64,000 nucleotides of DNA, from the NCBI GenBank assembly GCA_020974905.1, contig CP087563.1, forward strand, positions 5,828,001 to 5,892,000. The letters are read 5' to 3'. This DNA is from Planctomycetes bacterium syqfu (GTDB taxonomy: Bacteria; Planctomycetota; Phycisphaerae; Phycisphaerales; Phycisphaeraceae). The notes below the pieces were generated by a model, which saw only the letters and a program-made list of their open reading frames with translations, searched no databases and was not told where the DNA came from. Shown here piece by piece: positions 55,894 to 64,000 of the stretch (positions are counted from its first letter, which is position 1; the number at the start of each line of letters is the position of its first letter). Made by a program: the position numbers and the translations under genes.

Positions 55894-56847
55894 ATGAAAC
55901 ATCTCATGGCCTATTGTCTGACGCTTCTTCTTGCACTGACTGCAACCCTACCTGCCCGGGCGCAAAACGCGGAGATGACCTTCAATCTCCAGCCCAGGTT
56001 CGTTGCAGGACAGCAGGCTCGCTACAGCCTCTGGACCCGGCGTACCACCGTCACCGAAGTCTCCCTGATGGGACGCCAGCGTAAGCAGCAGGCCAGCTAT
56101 GTCATTAATGGTGAAATGACATGGTCGGTTCTGTCGGTCAATAGCGATGGTTCAGCGACCTGCCAGATGACGTTTGATTGGTTGAGTCTGAACATGACGA
56201 TGCCAGATGGCAGTACCAAGAACAACGACACACGCGACGGCACAGCAGAAGTCCCCAGCGTCTCCACGGTGCTCAATGCCATGGTCGGCAGGCCTGTCGA
56301 AGTCACCATGACTGCCGATGGCACCGCGACTGCCGTCACCGGTACTGATGCCATGCGCTCAGCTGCCGGTGATGATGTGGACTTGCCTGAAGACCTGGAC
56401 TTCATCGAAACGGCCTGCGATTTAGCCACGTTGCCCTATGCCCCTGCACAGGTATCCGTGAATCAGTCCTGGGAAGCTGCCTTCCGTTGGACCCATGAAT
56501 TAGGGCATATGAACCACGCGATCAACTACACCCTCACCGGTGTCCGCAATGTGCAGGGCATTGACCTTGCCACCGTCACCGGCAACGGCATCCTCACCTT
56601 GGACCTGGATCAAACCAAGCTCCCCCCGCAGGACAATGTCAACGTCGACATCGCACTGGAGGATGGCAACATCACATCGCAGATTCTCCTGGATTTGGAT
56701 CGCCATGAAGCCGTGGGGCGGAACGTGGTTATGAAAACCCGCATCCGTACCACCATGGACAACGGCGAAAATGCCATCGTCCAAACCACCCACGAAACCA
56801 TCCACAGCCAGGCCCTGCGCATCAGCGAAACCGATCCGACACCATGA
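55894..56847 (+). CDS. Secreted beta-rich protein of unknown function
   Basis: 317 residues with a signal peptide ending near 'ARAQNA'. The mature part alternates short beta-strand-like segments ('FVAGQQARYSLWTRRTTV', 'YVINGEMTWSVLSVNSDGSA'), with a middle 'VNQSWEAAFRWTHELGHMNHAINYTL' and a C-terminal 'RHEAVGRNVVMKTRIRTTM', resembling planctomycete hypothetical proteins built of duplicated beta domains. I cannot name the family. TATAAT (55880-55885) lies only eight bases before the ATG, so the transcript may be nearly leaderless. It is a single gene divergent from transketolase; the 267-base gap between them otherwise shows nothing distinctive. Confidence 0.72.
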   Translation: MKHLMAYCLTLLLALTATLPARAQNAEMTFNLQPRFVAGQQARYSLWTRRTTVTEVSLMGRQRKQQASYVINGEMTWSVLSVNSDGSATCQMTFDWLSLNMTMPDGSTKNNDTRDGTAEVPSVSTVLNAMVGRPVEVTMTADGTATAVTGTDAMRSAAGDDVDLPEDLDFIETACDLATLPYAPAQVSVNQSWEAAFRWTHELGHMNHAINYTLTGVRNVQGIDLATVTGNGILTLDLDQTKLPPQDNVNVDIALEDGNITSQILLDLDRHEAVGRNVVMKTRIRTTMDNGENAIVQTTHETIHSQALRISETDPTP

Positions 56848-56893
56848 TCCGATCCGGCGCCTTGTTAACCGCAAGCGGTTATACAATTCGGCC

Positions 56894-56949
56894 GAAATCC
56901 GAAATCCGAAATCCGAAATCCGAAATCCGAAATCCGAAATCCGAAATCC
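56894..56949. repeat. GAAATCC tandem repeat, eight copies
   Basis: Eight perfect head-to-tail copies of the 7-base unit, in the gap between the unknown secreted gene and the iron-uptake genes. Copy number may vary between strains. It is not coding, although one frame is open through it. The rest of 56848-57150 shows no gene. Confidence 0.9.
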
Positions 56950-57150
56950 ACCCCCTCCGACATTGGCGTTTGGTGGTTGACGTTAAATCCCAATCCAGCC
57001 CCAATCTTAAAATCTTTCCAAAATCATCTGGACAATCTGTAATCTCGTGTTATGATGGATTTGAATTTTGACTAATCAAAATCATGATTTTCTGTACCAG
57101 AAATGTGTTTGGGCCTGAAAATCAGTGATTTGAACCACGGAGAGACGTCC

Positions 57151-58173
57151 ATGACGACCTTTGCCATTTGTAGTCTGCTCGTTGCCGTCTGGCTGATGCT
57201 GGCGGTCTGGGCGATGCAGCGCGGGCGTCGGCGGTACCGCGAACAACAGGACGATGCGCTGAAACTCATCGCTTCGCTCAAGCTCGAAAACCATGTGCCC
57301 ACCGTCTCACGAGTGGGTGGGATCATGGGGCAGTCGCCGGATCGCATGATGCGCATCATTGACGGCCTGCTCGAACAGCATTGGGTGAATCTCAATGACG
57401 ATCGCCTGTCGTTTACCGACACCGGCCGTGAACGCGCTTTGCATCTGCTGCGTGCTCACCGATTGCTTGAAACGCAGATGGTCTATGACGCAGGCATGCC
57501 ACTGGACCAGGTGCATCAGCATGCTGACCGCCAGGAACACCGCATCACCCAGGAGCAACTCGATCAACTCAACGAACACCTGGGCTTCCCCGCCTATGAC
57601 CCGCATGGTGATCCGATTCCTGCTGCCAACGCGTTGCTCACGTCCAGTCACTCCATCCCGCTGTCCCAGTGGGAGATTGGCAAGCCTGCCACCGTCGTGC
57701 ATGTCGAAGACGAACCGCCAGCAGCATTACGCAAAGTTCTGGCAATGGGCATCAGCCCCGGTCAAACCATCACAGTCACCGATCGAGATGAAAAACGCCT
57801 GACCATTCAGGTTGATGAAACCCAGCACACCATGTCCAACACGCTGGCTTTAGGTGTCCGCGTGCGTGATATGACGGAGCAACCCTCCGTTGTCGTGGTA
57901 CAGCCACTCTCCACACTGGAAGTCGGCCAAACCGGGCGAATCGTGGCCATCTCGTCAACCTGCCAGGGCTTCCAACGCCGTCGTCTACTCGACCTGGGCT
58001 TAACCCCCGGCACGCTCATCACCGCCCAATTCGGCAACCTCGGCCGATCCGCAACCGCCTACAAAGTCCGTCACACACTCATCGCACTCAGACAGGAACA
58101 GGCCAGGCAGATTTTGATTCAAGACACCTCAACCATTGACACGGAAAGTAAGACGTTAAGCCATGTCATCTGA
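57151..58173 (+). CDS. Membrane-anchored DtxR-like protein with two FeoA domains
   Basis: 340 residues from the ATG at 57151 (GGAGAG upstream). Residues 3-22 are a membrane segment. Residues about 35-100 are a winged helix like DtxR, followed by 'LLRAHRLLETQMVYDAG', a helical segment with 'QHADRQEHRIT', and 'YDPHGDPIP', all positions typical of iron-dependent repressors. Two FeoA-type SH3-like domains follow (about 170-240 and 252-325; 'VLAMGISPGQTITVT', 'LLDLGLTPGTLITAQF'). FeoA helps FeoB take up ferrous iron. The combination puts a regulator-like domain at the membrane next to the transporter. The stop overlaps the next gene by 11 bases, so the three genes form an operon. Whether it binds DNA is unknown. 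Confidence 0.85.
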   Translation: MTTFAICSLLVAVWLMLAVWAMQRGRRRYREQQDDALKLIASLKLENHVPTVSRVGGIMGQSPDRMMRIIDGLLEQHWVNLNDDRLSFTDTGRERALHLLRAHRLLETQMVYDAGMPLDQVHQHADRQEHRITQEQLDQLNEHLGFPAYDPHGDPIPAANALLTSSHSIPLSQWEIGKPATVVHVEDEPPAALRKVLAMGISPGQTITVTDRDEKRLTIQVDETQHTMSNTLALGVRVRDMTEQPSVVVVQPLSTLEVGQTGRIVAISSTCQGFQRRRLLDLGLTPGTLITAQFGNLGRSATAYKVRHTLIALRQEQARQILIQDTSTIDTESKTLSHVI

Positions 58174-59050
58174 TACGACTTTACCCAACACGCATCCCGA
58201 CAACTGCGGCGGATGCACGTCCTGTGATCCCAACGCAGTGACCACCCAACGTCTGGGCGTCAAGCTCGACGGCTATGACTTTGTCGTGGCTTTGGCTGGC
58301 AATCCCAACACCGGCAAGACCACCGTTTTCAACACGCTCACCGGCCTTAAGCAACACACCGGTAACTGGCCGGGCAAAACCGTCGCCCGCGCTGAAGGTG
58401 CCTTTGCCTGTCGCGGGAAGCGGTACAAACTCGTGGACCTGCCCGGGACCTACTCGCTGCTTTCAGCATCCGTGGATGAAGAAGTCGCCCGTGATTTTGT
58501 GCTCTTCGGCAAGCCTGACTGCACCGTCGTGGTCACCGATGCAACTGCACTCCAACGCAATCTCAATCTTGCTTATCAAGTCATGGAGATCACGCCCAGG
58601 GTTGTGGTCTGTGTGAACCTTATGGATGAAGCCAAACGCAAGGGCATCACCGTGGACATCCCCGCTTTGCAGGAACTGCTTGGCGTTCCCGTGGTCGCAA
58701 CCGCTGCACGCCGGAACCAGGGGATCGATAAACTGGTGTTGGCCGTCGCGGGGGTGATTGATGGCTCGATTAAATGTGAACCGAAACTGCCCCCGACGCC
58801 GCCGAAGTTACAAAAGGTCATTGATGAGATTCTGCCAAAGGTTAAGCGCATGGTCCCCGGACTGCCCAGCCCGCGCTGGGTCGCCTATCGCCTGATTGAA
58901 GGCGATCACCGTATTCGTCAAGCCTTGCTCTCCGGTGAGTTGGCTGAACTTTACCCGGTCCGTCTGCCGGTCGCCGGTGTGGTCAATCAACCTGTTATGG
59001 AAGATGTATCGGATCTTGCCTCGGAACAGGGGGAGGTGGCCCATGTCTGA
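58163..59050 (+). CDS. feoB: Ferrous iron transport protein B, GTPase domain (split FeoB)
   Basis: 295 residues holding only the soluble part of FeoB. The G motifs are G1 'GNPNTGKTT' (46-54), G3 'DLPGTYSLL' (92-100) and G4 'NLMD' (152-155). An N-terminal Cys motif C-GG-C-TS-C (Cys15, 18, 21) precedes it, which is not part of classical FeoB and may bind metal. The C-terminal 100 residues are helical. The gene ends by overlapping the membrane-part gene by eight bases. Together the two chains would give one complete transporter: GTP hydrolysis in this part gates the membrane channel for Fe2+. Confidence 0.92.
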   Translation: MSSDTTLPNTHPDNCGGCTSCDPNAVTTQRLGVKLDGYDFVVALAGNPNTGKTTVFNTLTGLKQHTGNWPGKTVARAEGAFACRGKRYKLVDLPGTYSLLSASVDEEVARDFVLFGKPDCTVVVTDATALQRNLNLAYQVMEITPRVVVCVNLMDEAKRKGITVDIPALQELLGVPVVATAARRNQGIDKLVLAVAGVIDGSIKCEPKLPPTPPKLQKVIDEILPKVKRMVPGLPSPRWVAYRLIEGDHRIRQALLSGELAELYPVRLPVAGVVNQPVMEDVSDLASEQGEVAHV

Positions 59051-60530
59051 ACAATCTTTGACACCCCGTGATTACCTGTCGCAGATCGATTCACTGAGGC
59101 AGGGCATTGATGACAGTTTTCGTGATGAGCTGGTGGGAGAGATTTACACGCATGCCACCATGGTGACCGATGCCACGGTGACTGAAAAAGACAATGGGCC
59201 AGCCTGGGATGAAAAACTCGATTGGTTGCTCACGCATCCGGTATGGGGTTGGCCGTTGATGATTTTCATCTTTGCTGGTGTCTTCTGGCTGACGGTAGCT
59301 GGAGCCAATGTGCCTTCGGCTTTTCTGGCTGGACTGCTCATTGAAGAGGGCGGACTCAGGGAATGGATGAGCGAATACATCGGCTGGGCGATGCCTGCTG
59401 CACTGAGTTACAGCGGTTATGAGCTATTGCACATGCTTATGGATTTGATCCATTCTCCGGAGTGGCTTGCCAGTTTGCTTGTGGATGGCATCTACCTGTG
59501 CGTCGCATGGGTGGTGTCGGTGATGCTGCCCCCGATGGCGATATTTTTCCCGCTTTTCACGTTGCTTGAAGACCTGGGTTACCTGCCACGCATTGCCTTT
59601 AACATGGACCCACTGTTCAAGAAGTCCGGTGCGCACGGCAAGCAGGCGCTGACCATGGCCATGGGCTTTGGGTGTAATGCTGCAGGCGTCACGGCATGTC
59701 GCATCATCGACTCACCGCGTGAAAAACTCATCGCCATCATCACCAACAATTTCATGATCTGTAACGGTCGCTTCCCAACGGTCATTGCCATCGGCGCGAT
59801 CATCGCATCGACCCAACTCGGTGGCGGTGCCTGGGCCGGAACCGTGGCTGCGTTAACCGTCATTGCCGTGGTTGGCATCGGCGTGGTGGTGATGTTCGGT
59901 GTGAACTTTGTCCTCTCGCGCTCCGTGCTCCGTGGGCAGAGTTCCACGTTCACGTTGGAGTTACCCCCATACCGCAAACCTGCGATTTTGCGGATCATTT
60001 ATACGTCACTGATTGACCGCACGATGTTCGTGCTCGCTCGCGCTTGTGTGGTGGCAGCACCTGCCGGGATCGCCATCTGGGCGGTTGCCAACATCAACGT
60101 AGCGGACCAGCCCATCGGACTTTACATCATGCAGTTCCTTGAACCACTGGGTTGGTTGATGGGGCTCTCGGGGGTGATTCTGCTGGCTTACATCATCGCG
60201 ATCCCTGCCAACGAGATTGTTGTGCCGACGGTGGTGATGTTGATCCTGCTTTTACCTGGCATGGGGGAAACGAGTCTGCAGGCCGGGAGGATGGTCGAGG
60301 TGGGCAATGACCAATTGGCTCAAATGTTTACCGCCCAGGGTTGGAACCTGATGACCTGTGTCTGTTTCCTGACATTCGTGCTTTTGCATAACCCCTGTGG
60401 CACGACGATCTGGACCATCTGGAAGGAAACCAACTCCTGGAAGTGGACCGCCGTCGCCACGCTGATGCCCGTTGTCATGGGCATCGCAGCCTGCATCCTC
60501 ATCGCCACGACATGGCGGTTACTGGCGTGA
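59043..60530 (+). CDS. feoB: Ferrous iron transport protein B, membrane domain (split FeoB)
   Basis: 495 residues from the ATG at 59043, which follows a strong GGGGGAGG site; the longer open frame upstream is a shadow of the GTPase gene. It begins with a helical stretch ('YLSQIDSLRQGIDDSFRDEL') and then 8 or more membrane segments, with the FeoB gate motifs 'AMGFGCNAAGVTACRIIDS' and 'NNFMICNGRFPTVIAIG' (Cys in both), and 'FVLLHNPCGTTIWTIWKET'. It forms the Fe2+ channel in the inner membrane. The good ribosome site and ATGTCTGA overlap show that the split is natural rather than a sequencing error. Confidence 0.92.
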   Translation: MSEQSLTPRDYLSQIDSLRQGIDDSFRDELVGEIYTHATMVTDATVTEKDNGPAWDEKLDWLLTHPVWGWPLMIFIFAGVFWLTVAGANVPSAFLAGLLIEEGGLREWMSEYIGWAMPAALSYSGYELLHMLMDLIHSPEWLASLLVDGIYLCVAWVVSVMLPPMAIFFPLFTLLEDLGYLPRIAFNMDPLFKKSGAHGKQALTMAMGFGCNAAGVTACRIIDSPREKLIAIITNNFMICNGRFPTVIAIGAIIASTQLGGGAWAGTVAALTVIAVVGIGVVVMFGVNFVLSRSVLRGQSSTFTLELPPYRKPAILRIIYTSLIDRTMFVLARACVVAAPAGIAIWAVANINVADQPIGLYIMQFLEPLGWLMGLSGVILLAYIIAIPANEIVVPTVVMLILLLPGMGETSLQAGRMVEVGNDQLAQMFTAQGWNLMTCVCFLTFVLLHNPCGTTIWTIWKETNSWKWTAVATLMPVVMGIAACILIATTWRLLA

Positions 60531-60599
60531 CATATCGCCGAGTCATCTTGACTCGGTTGCTTTGTTCATCGCAATGGACCACAGATGCACATGGATCAA

Positions 60600-60643
60600 A
60601 CAAAAGCCGTGTCGCTCCTGCGGCACGGGTTGCCTTGTCCTCA
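60600..60643. repeat. AAAAGCCGTGTCGCTCC repeat, copy 2
   Basis: Near-identical to 31134-31176, with a partial reverse complement (CCACGGCTTTATGTG) at 60673-60687, so the whole stretch can fold back after the feoB gene. Confidence 0.6.
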
Positions 60644-60724
60644 TTCAACAAGACGACCTGCGGCCCGGGAGGACCACGGCTTTATGTGTCTTTGTACTGT
60701 GATGATGGTTTGAAATGCAGAAAC

Positions 60725-61261
60725 TCACGCAGCGTCGTGATAACGCTTCTCGTCCTGATCTTCAGCTTCCTGCTCATCCATGAAACAGTCTTCCGTCAGG
60801 TAAGCATCCGGAAGATTCCGCGCCTGGGCGTCGGCTTTGACTTTGCGTAACCAGACACTCAAACCCAACACGAATAACAGGCCGGTGGCAATGAGGAAAA
60901 TCGAGGTGTCCACGCCGGGTAGTGCGCCGTGACGCAATAGCAGCCACCACATGCTCCAACCCTTGGCCATGTCCATTGCTGTCTGCCCGCGACCATCCGT
61001 GAGATTGGCGTTGGCATGATGTTCAAGCAGCAACTTGGCCATCACGATGTTGTCCGAACGGACTGCAAGGTGAAGCGGTGTCGAACCGAGTTGATCGCGC
61101 TGGTTGGGATTGTTGGCTTTCTCATCTTCGAGCAAAGCAGTCGCCCGGTCGATGTCCGACTGTAACACCGCCTTGTGCAGCGCAGGCAAATCCTTGGCCT
61201 GCACGCTGCACGTGCCAAGCCCGATAATCAGTAACAAAATGCAGGTTATCAACCGATTCAC
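60725..61261 (-). CDS. Ankyrin-repeat protein with membrane anchor
   Basis: 178 residues from GTG at 61261, eight bases after AAGGA; a TTG two codons earlier is too close to that site. A signal peptide or anchor covers the N-terminus ('LITCILLLIIGLGTCSVQA'). About three ankyrin repeats follow ('LPALHKAVLQSDIDRATALL', 'GSTPLHLAVRSDNIVMAKLL', 'RGQTAMDMAKGWSMWWLLLR'), then one membrane segment ('SIFLIATGLLFVLGLSVWL') and a short charged tail in the cytoplasm. Ankyrin repeats bind other proteins; the partner is unknown. Confidence 0.85.
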   Translation of the reverse strand: MNRLITCILLLIIGLGTCSVQAKDLPALHKAVLQSDIDRATALLEDEKANNPNQRDQLGSTPLHLAVRSDNIVMAKLLLEHHANANLTDGRGQTAMDMAKGWSMWWLLLRHGALPGVDTSIFLIATGLLFVLGLSVWLRKVKADAQARNLPDAYLTEDCFMDEQEAEDQDEKRYHDAA

Positions 61262-61450
61262 AGCCAATTTCCTTCAAGTCCATGGACCCATATCGGTATT
61301 GGGTATCGGCCAAGCTCGTCGATTTTGGCCAAAGTATCTGACAGAAAGTCGCGTTGATATCGTGTCAGTATCCGTGTTCAAGGCATCAAATGGGAAATGA
61401 GATTCGGGTGGCTGGTCGCTCAATACCGCACCCTTAACTATCATATCCCC

Positions 61451-62272
61451 ATGCCCGACATGCTCATCACCAGTCCGAACAACCCGCGCATCAAGGCTGT
61501 CGCCAAGCTGCTTCAATCCCGCCAACGCCGAAAGTCCGGCATGTTCCTGGTCGAACGTGATCGTGAAATCACCCGCGCTTTGGCATCAGGTTTTGAACTC
61601 AAGGAGTTTTACTGGTGCCCGCGACTTTGGCCAGAAGAATGGTCCCCGCGTGAGGTGTTTGACCTGGGCGATATCCCGGTGATCGAGGTGGCAGACAGTG
61701 TGCTGGCCAAGATGACCGTCAGCCAGAATCCGCAAGGCGCTCTGGCGGTCTTTGAACAACGCACTGCCGACACCAGCCGGCTTTTCGCCAACGCTCATAA
61801 TGGACTCTGGCTGGTGACGGTGGGCATCGAGAAGCCGGGGAATCTTGGTGCCATGGCAAGGACCGCCGAGTCTGCCGGTTGCACTGGGATGCTGGTCTGC
61901 ACGCCCGATGGCATATCCGATGCCGACCTGTTTAACCCCAACGCCATCCGCGCCAGTACCGGTGCGGTGTTCAGCCTGCCGATGGCATCGATGAACGAGT
62001 CCGACGCAATCGCCATGCTGCGTCAAAACGCCGTTCAGATCATCACCACGTCCGACCGTGCCCAAACTGCATGGGATAAGGTGGATTACACGAAACAAAC
62101 CGCCATCGTCATCGGCCCGGAGGACACCGGCTTGTCGGAAATATGGTTGCAAGCCGGAGACGGGATTTTGCCGGTGAGTATCCCAATGCGTGGGGAGAAT
62201 TGCGATTCGCTCAACGCGTCGGTTGCAGCAGGGATTCTGCTTTACGAAGCCGTGCGTCAACGATTGGGGTAA
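61451..62272 (+). CDS. SpoU/TrmH-family RNA methyltransferase
   Basis: About 273 residues from the ATG at 61451; another ATG is at 61460 and the longer frame has no family sequence. An N-terminal substrate-binding domain ('SPNNPRIKAVAKLLQSRQRR') is followed by the knotted SPOUT domain with motif 1 'IEKPGNLGAMARTAES', motif 2 'IVIGPEDTGLSE' and motif 3 'IPMRGENCDSLNASVAAGI', where the Asn-Ala-Ser after Leu is the usual SLN-S-V signature. It methylates 2'-OH of a ribose in rRNA or tRNA using S-adenosylmethionine. The exact site is unknown. Confidence 0.9.
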   Translation: MPDMLITSPNNPRIKAVAKLLQSRQRRKSGMFLVERDREITRALASGFELKEFYWCPRLWPEEWSPREVFDLGDIPVIEVADSVLAKMTVSQNPQGALAVFEQRTADTSRLFANAHNGLWLVTVGIEKPGNLGAMARTAESAGCTGMLVCTPDGISDADLFNPNAIRASTGAVFSLPMASMNESDAIAMLRQNAVQIITTSDRAQTAWDKVDYTKQTAIVIGPEDTGLSEIWLQAGDGILPVSIPMRGENCDSLNASVAAGILLYEAVRQRLG

Positions 62273-62280
62273 TCTCCATT

Positions 62281-62390
62281 CAGGCGAGCCACGGTGTGTC
62301 ACCGCGGGATTGAGCATCGCTCAAAGACGTTGCTGTGAGATATATCGTTCGACTTCGTCGAATCCACGTCGACACGACGCGGCTCGCCTG
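62281..62390. repeat. CAGGCGAGCC inverted repeat with inner hairpins
   Basis: CAGGCGAGCC (62281-62290) pairs with GGCTCGCCTG (62381-62390). Inside are TTGAGC/GCTCAA and TTCGA/TCGAA hairpins. It is followed by a T6 tract at 62397, so it may also end transcription of the methyltransferase gene. Confidence 0.6.
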
Positions 62391-62506
62391 AGATTGTTTT
62401 TTACTGTTTTTCACGATTCTCATATTCGGTTGCCTTGTTCTTATGTTCATCGGTGTTATCTTGGAGAGGTTCAAACGGATTGCATTTGAGACTGGAGTTT
62501 TGCCCG

Positions 62507-62977
62507 ATGTCGATAGAGTCTTTGTTCAAGCAGGTCTACGAACAGGTTCAAGAAGCCGATGCCTTTGCATCTGTGAAACTGGAAGGTCAGACCATCATCT
62601 GTCAGGCCAAGGCCGCTGACCCTGAAACGCAGGCGTTTTACAAGCTCAACGTGGGCGATGCGGATGATCTTCATGTTGGGATTTACACGCTCGACCGCTG
62701 GTTGTCCGAGTCCATCGAGGCGGACCTGGTCGAACACAAGGACGACATCGAGGAACTGCTTGCTGACGAGATGTATGAGCTTGGGATTGACGAGGGGTTA
62801 GGCGTTTTCCACTTCCGTGATGAAGACCTGCAGTACGTTTTCCGCAGCAAGATTCCGCTGGTCAAGGGCGAGCCGATTGATGATCCTGCATTCGTGGACT
62901 ACATCGCCAAGGTGCTTTTGTCGTATGAAGCGACATTTAGTCAGCTTGGTGATCTGGTTTACGAAGATGCAATCTAG
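62507..62977 (+). CDS. Conserved acidic small protein, function unknown
   Basis: 156 residues from the ATG at 62507 (GGAG 11 bases upstream). It is strongly acidic, with alternating helices and strands ('VYEQVQEADAFASVKLEGQ', 'LHVGIYTLDRWLSESIEADL', 'DIEELLADEMYELGIDEGLG', 'YVFRSKIPLVKGEP', 'YIAKVLLSYEATFSQLGDLV'), in the general style of YbjN or type-III-chaperone-like folds. No catalytic motif or signal peptide is visible. It stands alone between the methyltransferase and the glycosyltransferase, with no operon partner. Confidence 0.72.
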   Translation: MSIESLFKQVYEQVQEADAFASVKLEGQTIICQAKAADPETQAFYKLNVGDADDLHVGIYTLDRWLSESIEADLVEHKDDIEELLADEMYELGIDEGLGVFHFRDEDLQYVFRSKIPLVKGEPIDDPAFVDYIAKVLLSYEATFSQLGDLVYEDAI

Positions 62978-63152
62978 TAAACTATTTACAACAGCGGATA
63001 TTTATGGATGAATATCGACTGAGATTTTGGTTTGTTTGAACGCGGGGATCCGGGGGAATTCGGGGGATCGGGTTCAACGGGGTCTCAGGGGGCTGGTAGC
63101 AAGTTGTTTGGATTCCTGCCGACACATTGATGCGTCGGGGGCGAGGTGACAC

Positions 63153-64000
63153 ATGCGAGTGTTGATGCTGGGTTGGGAATTTCCGCCGCACATCAGCGGG
63201 GGTCTGGGGACGGCCTGTCTTGGCCTGACGAGAGCCTTGGATCGACTTGATACCGCCGTGACATTTATCCTGCCGACCGGTGTGAGTCAGATCACCGAAC
63301 CGCACGTCAAACTCATTGCCGCCGATGGCATGTCGATTCCGACTGAAGATGAAAAAGACGAATCAGCTGTCAGCAAGTCCGCCGCCAAACTCACCGCTGA
63401 AACCATTCCCGTTGATGATCCGAATCAATCACCGGTGCGCAACAAGGTCACGCAATGGACGATGACCGAGTCGTCTGCGATGCGTCACATCAGTGTTCGT
63501 CCGATTGAGTCACCGATGATCTCACCATATCAGTCGGTGGGAGGACGGTTATACGATGTCCCACCGCACGTGCAGGAGAACATCGAACGCGCCCGTGTCC
63601 ATCTGGAAGAAAAGTCCGCAGCCGAGAAGATTTTTGAAGCTGCCACGCGGCTGGATCCGTCCGAAACATCCAGTGACGGTCAGCCTGCCAAACCCAAGGA
63701 AAAACCCAAGCCGATCAAGCCGGTGTACCAGGGGGACATTGTCGCCCAGGCCAACAACTACGCGCTTCAGTGTCTGAATGTGGCCCGCGAAGAGGACTTT
63801 GACATCATTCATGCCCATGACTGGATGACCTTCCCTGCCGGTTTGGCCATTTCCCGCAAGTTTAAAAAGCCACTCGTCGTCCACGTTCATTCCACGGAGT
63901 TTGACCGCAGTGGCGAGCATGTGAATCAGCCGGTGTATGACATTGAGCGTGAAGGCATGCATGGTGCCGATGCCGTGTTTGTGGTCAGCTATCTGACGCG
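63153..64000 (+). CDS. Glycogen-synthase-like glycosyltransferase (3' end outside the window)
   Basis: The first 282 residues of a protein running past the window end. The start 'MRVLMLGWEFPPHISGGLG' is the classic GT5/GT4 N-terminus with the phosphate-binding G-G-L-G loop, and GAGGTGAC precedes the ATG. A low-complexity, Lys/Pro/Ala-rich insertion (about 60-190) is followed by 'YALQCLNVAREEDFDIIHAH', 'DWMTFPAGLAISRKFKKPLV' and 'VHVHSTEFDRSGEHVNQPVY', matching the conserved nucleotide-sugar transferase core. It probably extends alpha-glucan or another polymer; together with the phosphorylase it suggests glycogen storage. The insertion is longer than in standard GlgA. Confidence 0.88.
   Translation, partial: MRVLMLGWEFPPHISGGLGTACLGLTRALDRLDTAVTFILPTGVSQITEPHVKLIAADGMSIPTEDEKDESAVSKSAAKLTAETIPVDDPNQSPVRNKVTQWTMTESSAMRHISVRPIESPMISPYQSVGGRLYDVPPHVQENIERARVHLEEKSAAEKIFEAATRLDPSETSSDGQPAKPKEKPKPIKPVYQGDIVAQANNYALQCLNVAREEDFDIIHAHDWMTFPAGLAISRKFKKPLVVHVHSTEFDRSGEHVNQPVYDIEREGMHGADAVFVVSYLT

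Noticed and set aside
56771-56980. Small frame reading through the GAAATCC repeat
   Set aside because: The repetitive peptide is a by-product of the tandem repeat; no ribosome site or conserved sequence is present.
58896-59042. Upstream extension of the FeoB membrane part as sign of a frameshift
   Set aside because: The extension has no FeoB-like sequence, and a strong ribosome site precedes the ATG at 59043, so the split is natural.

Overview
The window reads as chromosome of a planctomycete, probably class Phycisphaerae (inference from gene content; no rRNA is present). Pointers are the many secreted carbohydrate-active enzymes and sulfatases, several type-II prepilin-like proteins ending in an H-X9-DG motif, LacI/AraC/GntR regulators placed beside sugar enzymes, and a dnaG-rpoD pair. 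The sequence is moderately GC-rich.

Layout. 1-8456: end of a LacI regulator, an unusual alpha-galactosidase/SGNH-esterase fusion, an AraC regulator divergent from a GH2 enzyme, an alpha/beta hydrolase and a serine-hydrolase lipoprotein. 8555-16061 (minus): lacI, prepilin and a large secreted GH42-like enzyme split by a frameshift at an A9 run, then a sulfatase, with a twin-palindrome operator upstream of lacI. 16180-23808: tRNA-Ile(GAT), an SGNH esterase, a hotdog thioesterase, rpmB, dnaG and rpoD. 23876 to about 25000: an IS110-family insertion with a possible bridge RNA. 25303-31081: a pectin-type module (rhamnogalacturonan acetylesterase-like enzyme, prepilin, GntR/solute-binding-protein chimera, beta-helix protein). 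31427-35699: GH13 enzyme, AraC regulator, sulfatase. 35768-42736 (minus): a five-gene heavy-metal RND efflux operon. 43016-48793: lacI, prepilin and a giant secreted GH-A-like enzyme. 48838-49684: a cluster of nested palindromic repeats around a tiny lipoprotein gene. 49801-64000: central metabolism and housekeeping (glycogen phosphorylase, ExbB-like protein, transketolase, split ferrous-iron transporter with a DtxR/FeoA membrane protein, ankyrin protein, SpoU methyltransferase, a conserved small protein and the start of a glycogen-synthase-like enzyme).

The most striking theme is a three-times repeated gene set: one sugar-sensing regulator, one H-X9-DG pseudopilin and one secreted polysaccharide-active protein, tightly linked (14218-16007, 25303-28538, 43016-48793). 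In one case regulator and pseudopilin overlap by ATGA; in another they abut. This suggests dedicated pseudopilins that are co-regulated with a given glycan enzyme. Other notable items are the A_AAA_AAG heptamer at the break in the GH42-like gene, the in-frame fusion carrying an internal signal peptide, the cytoplasmic GntR/solute-binding-protein chimera, and the insertions nested in repeats near 49.3 kb.
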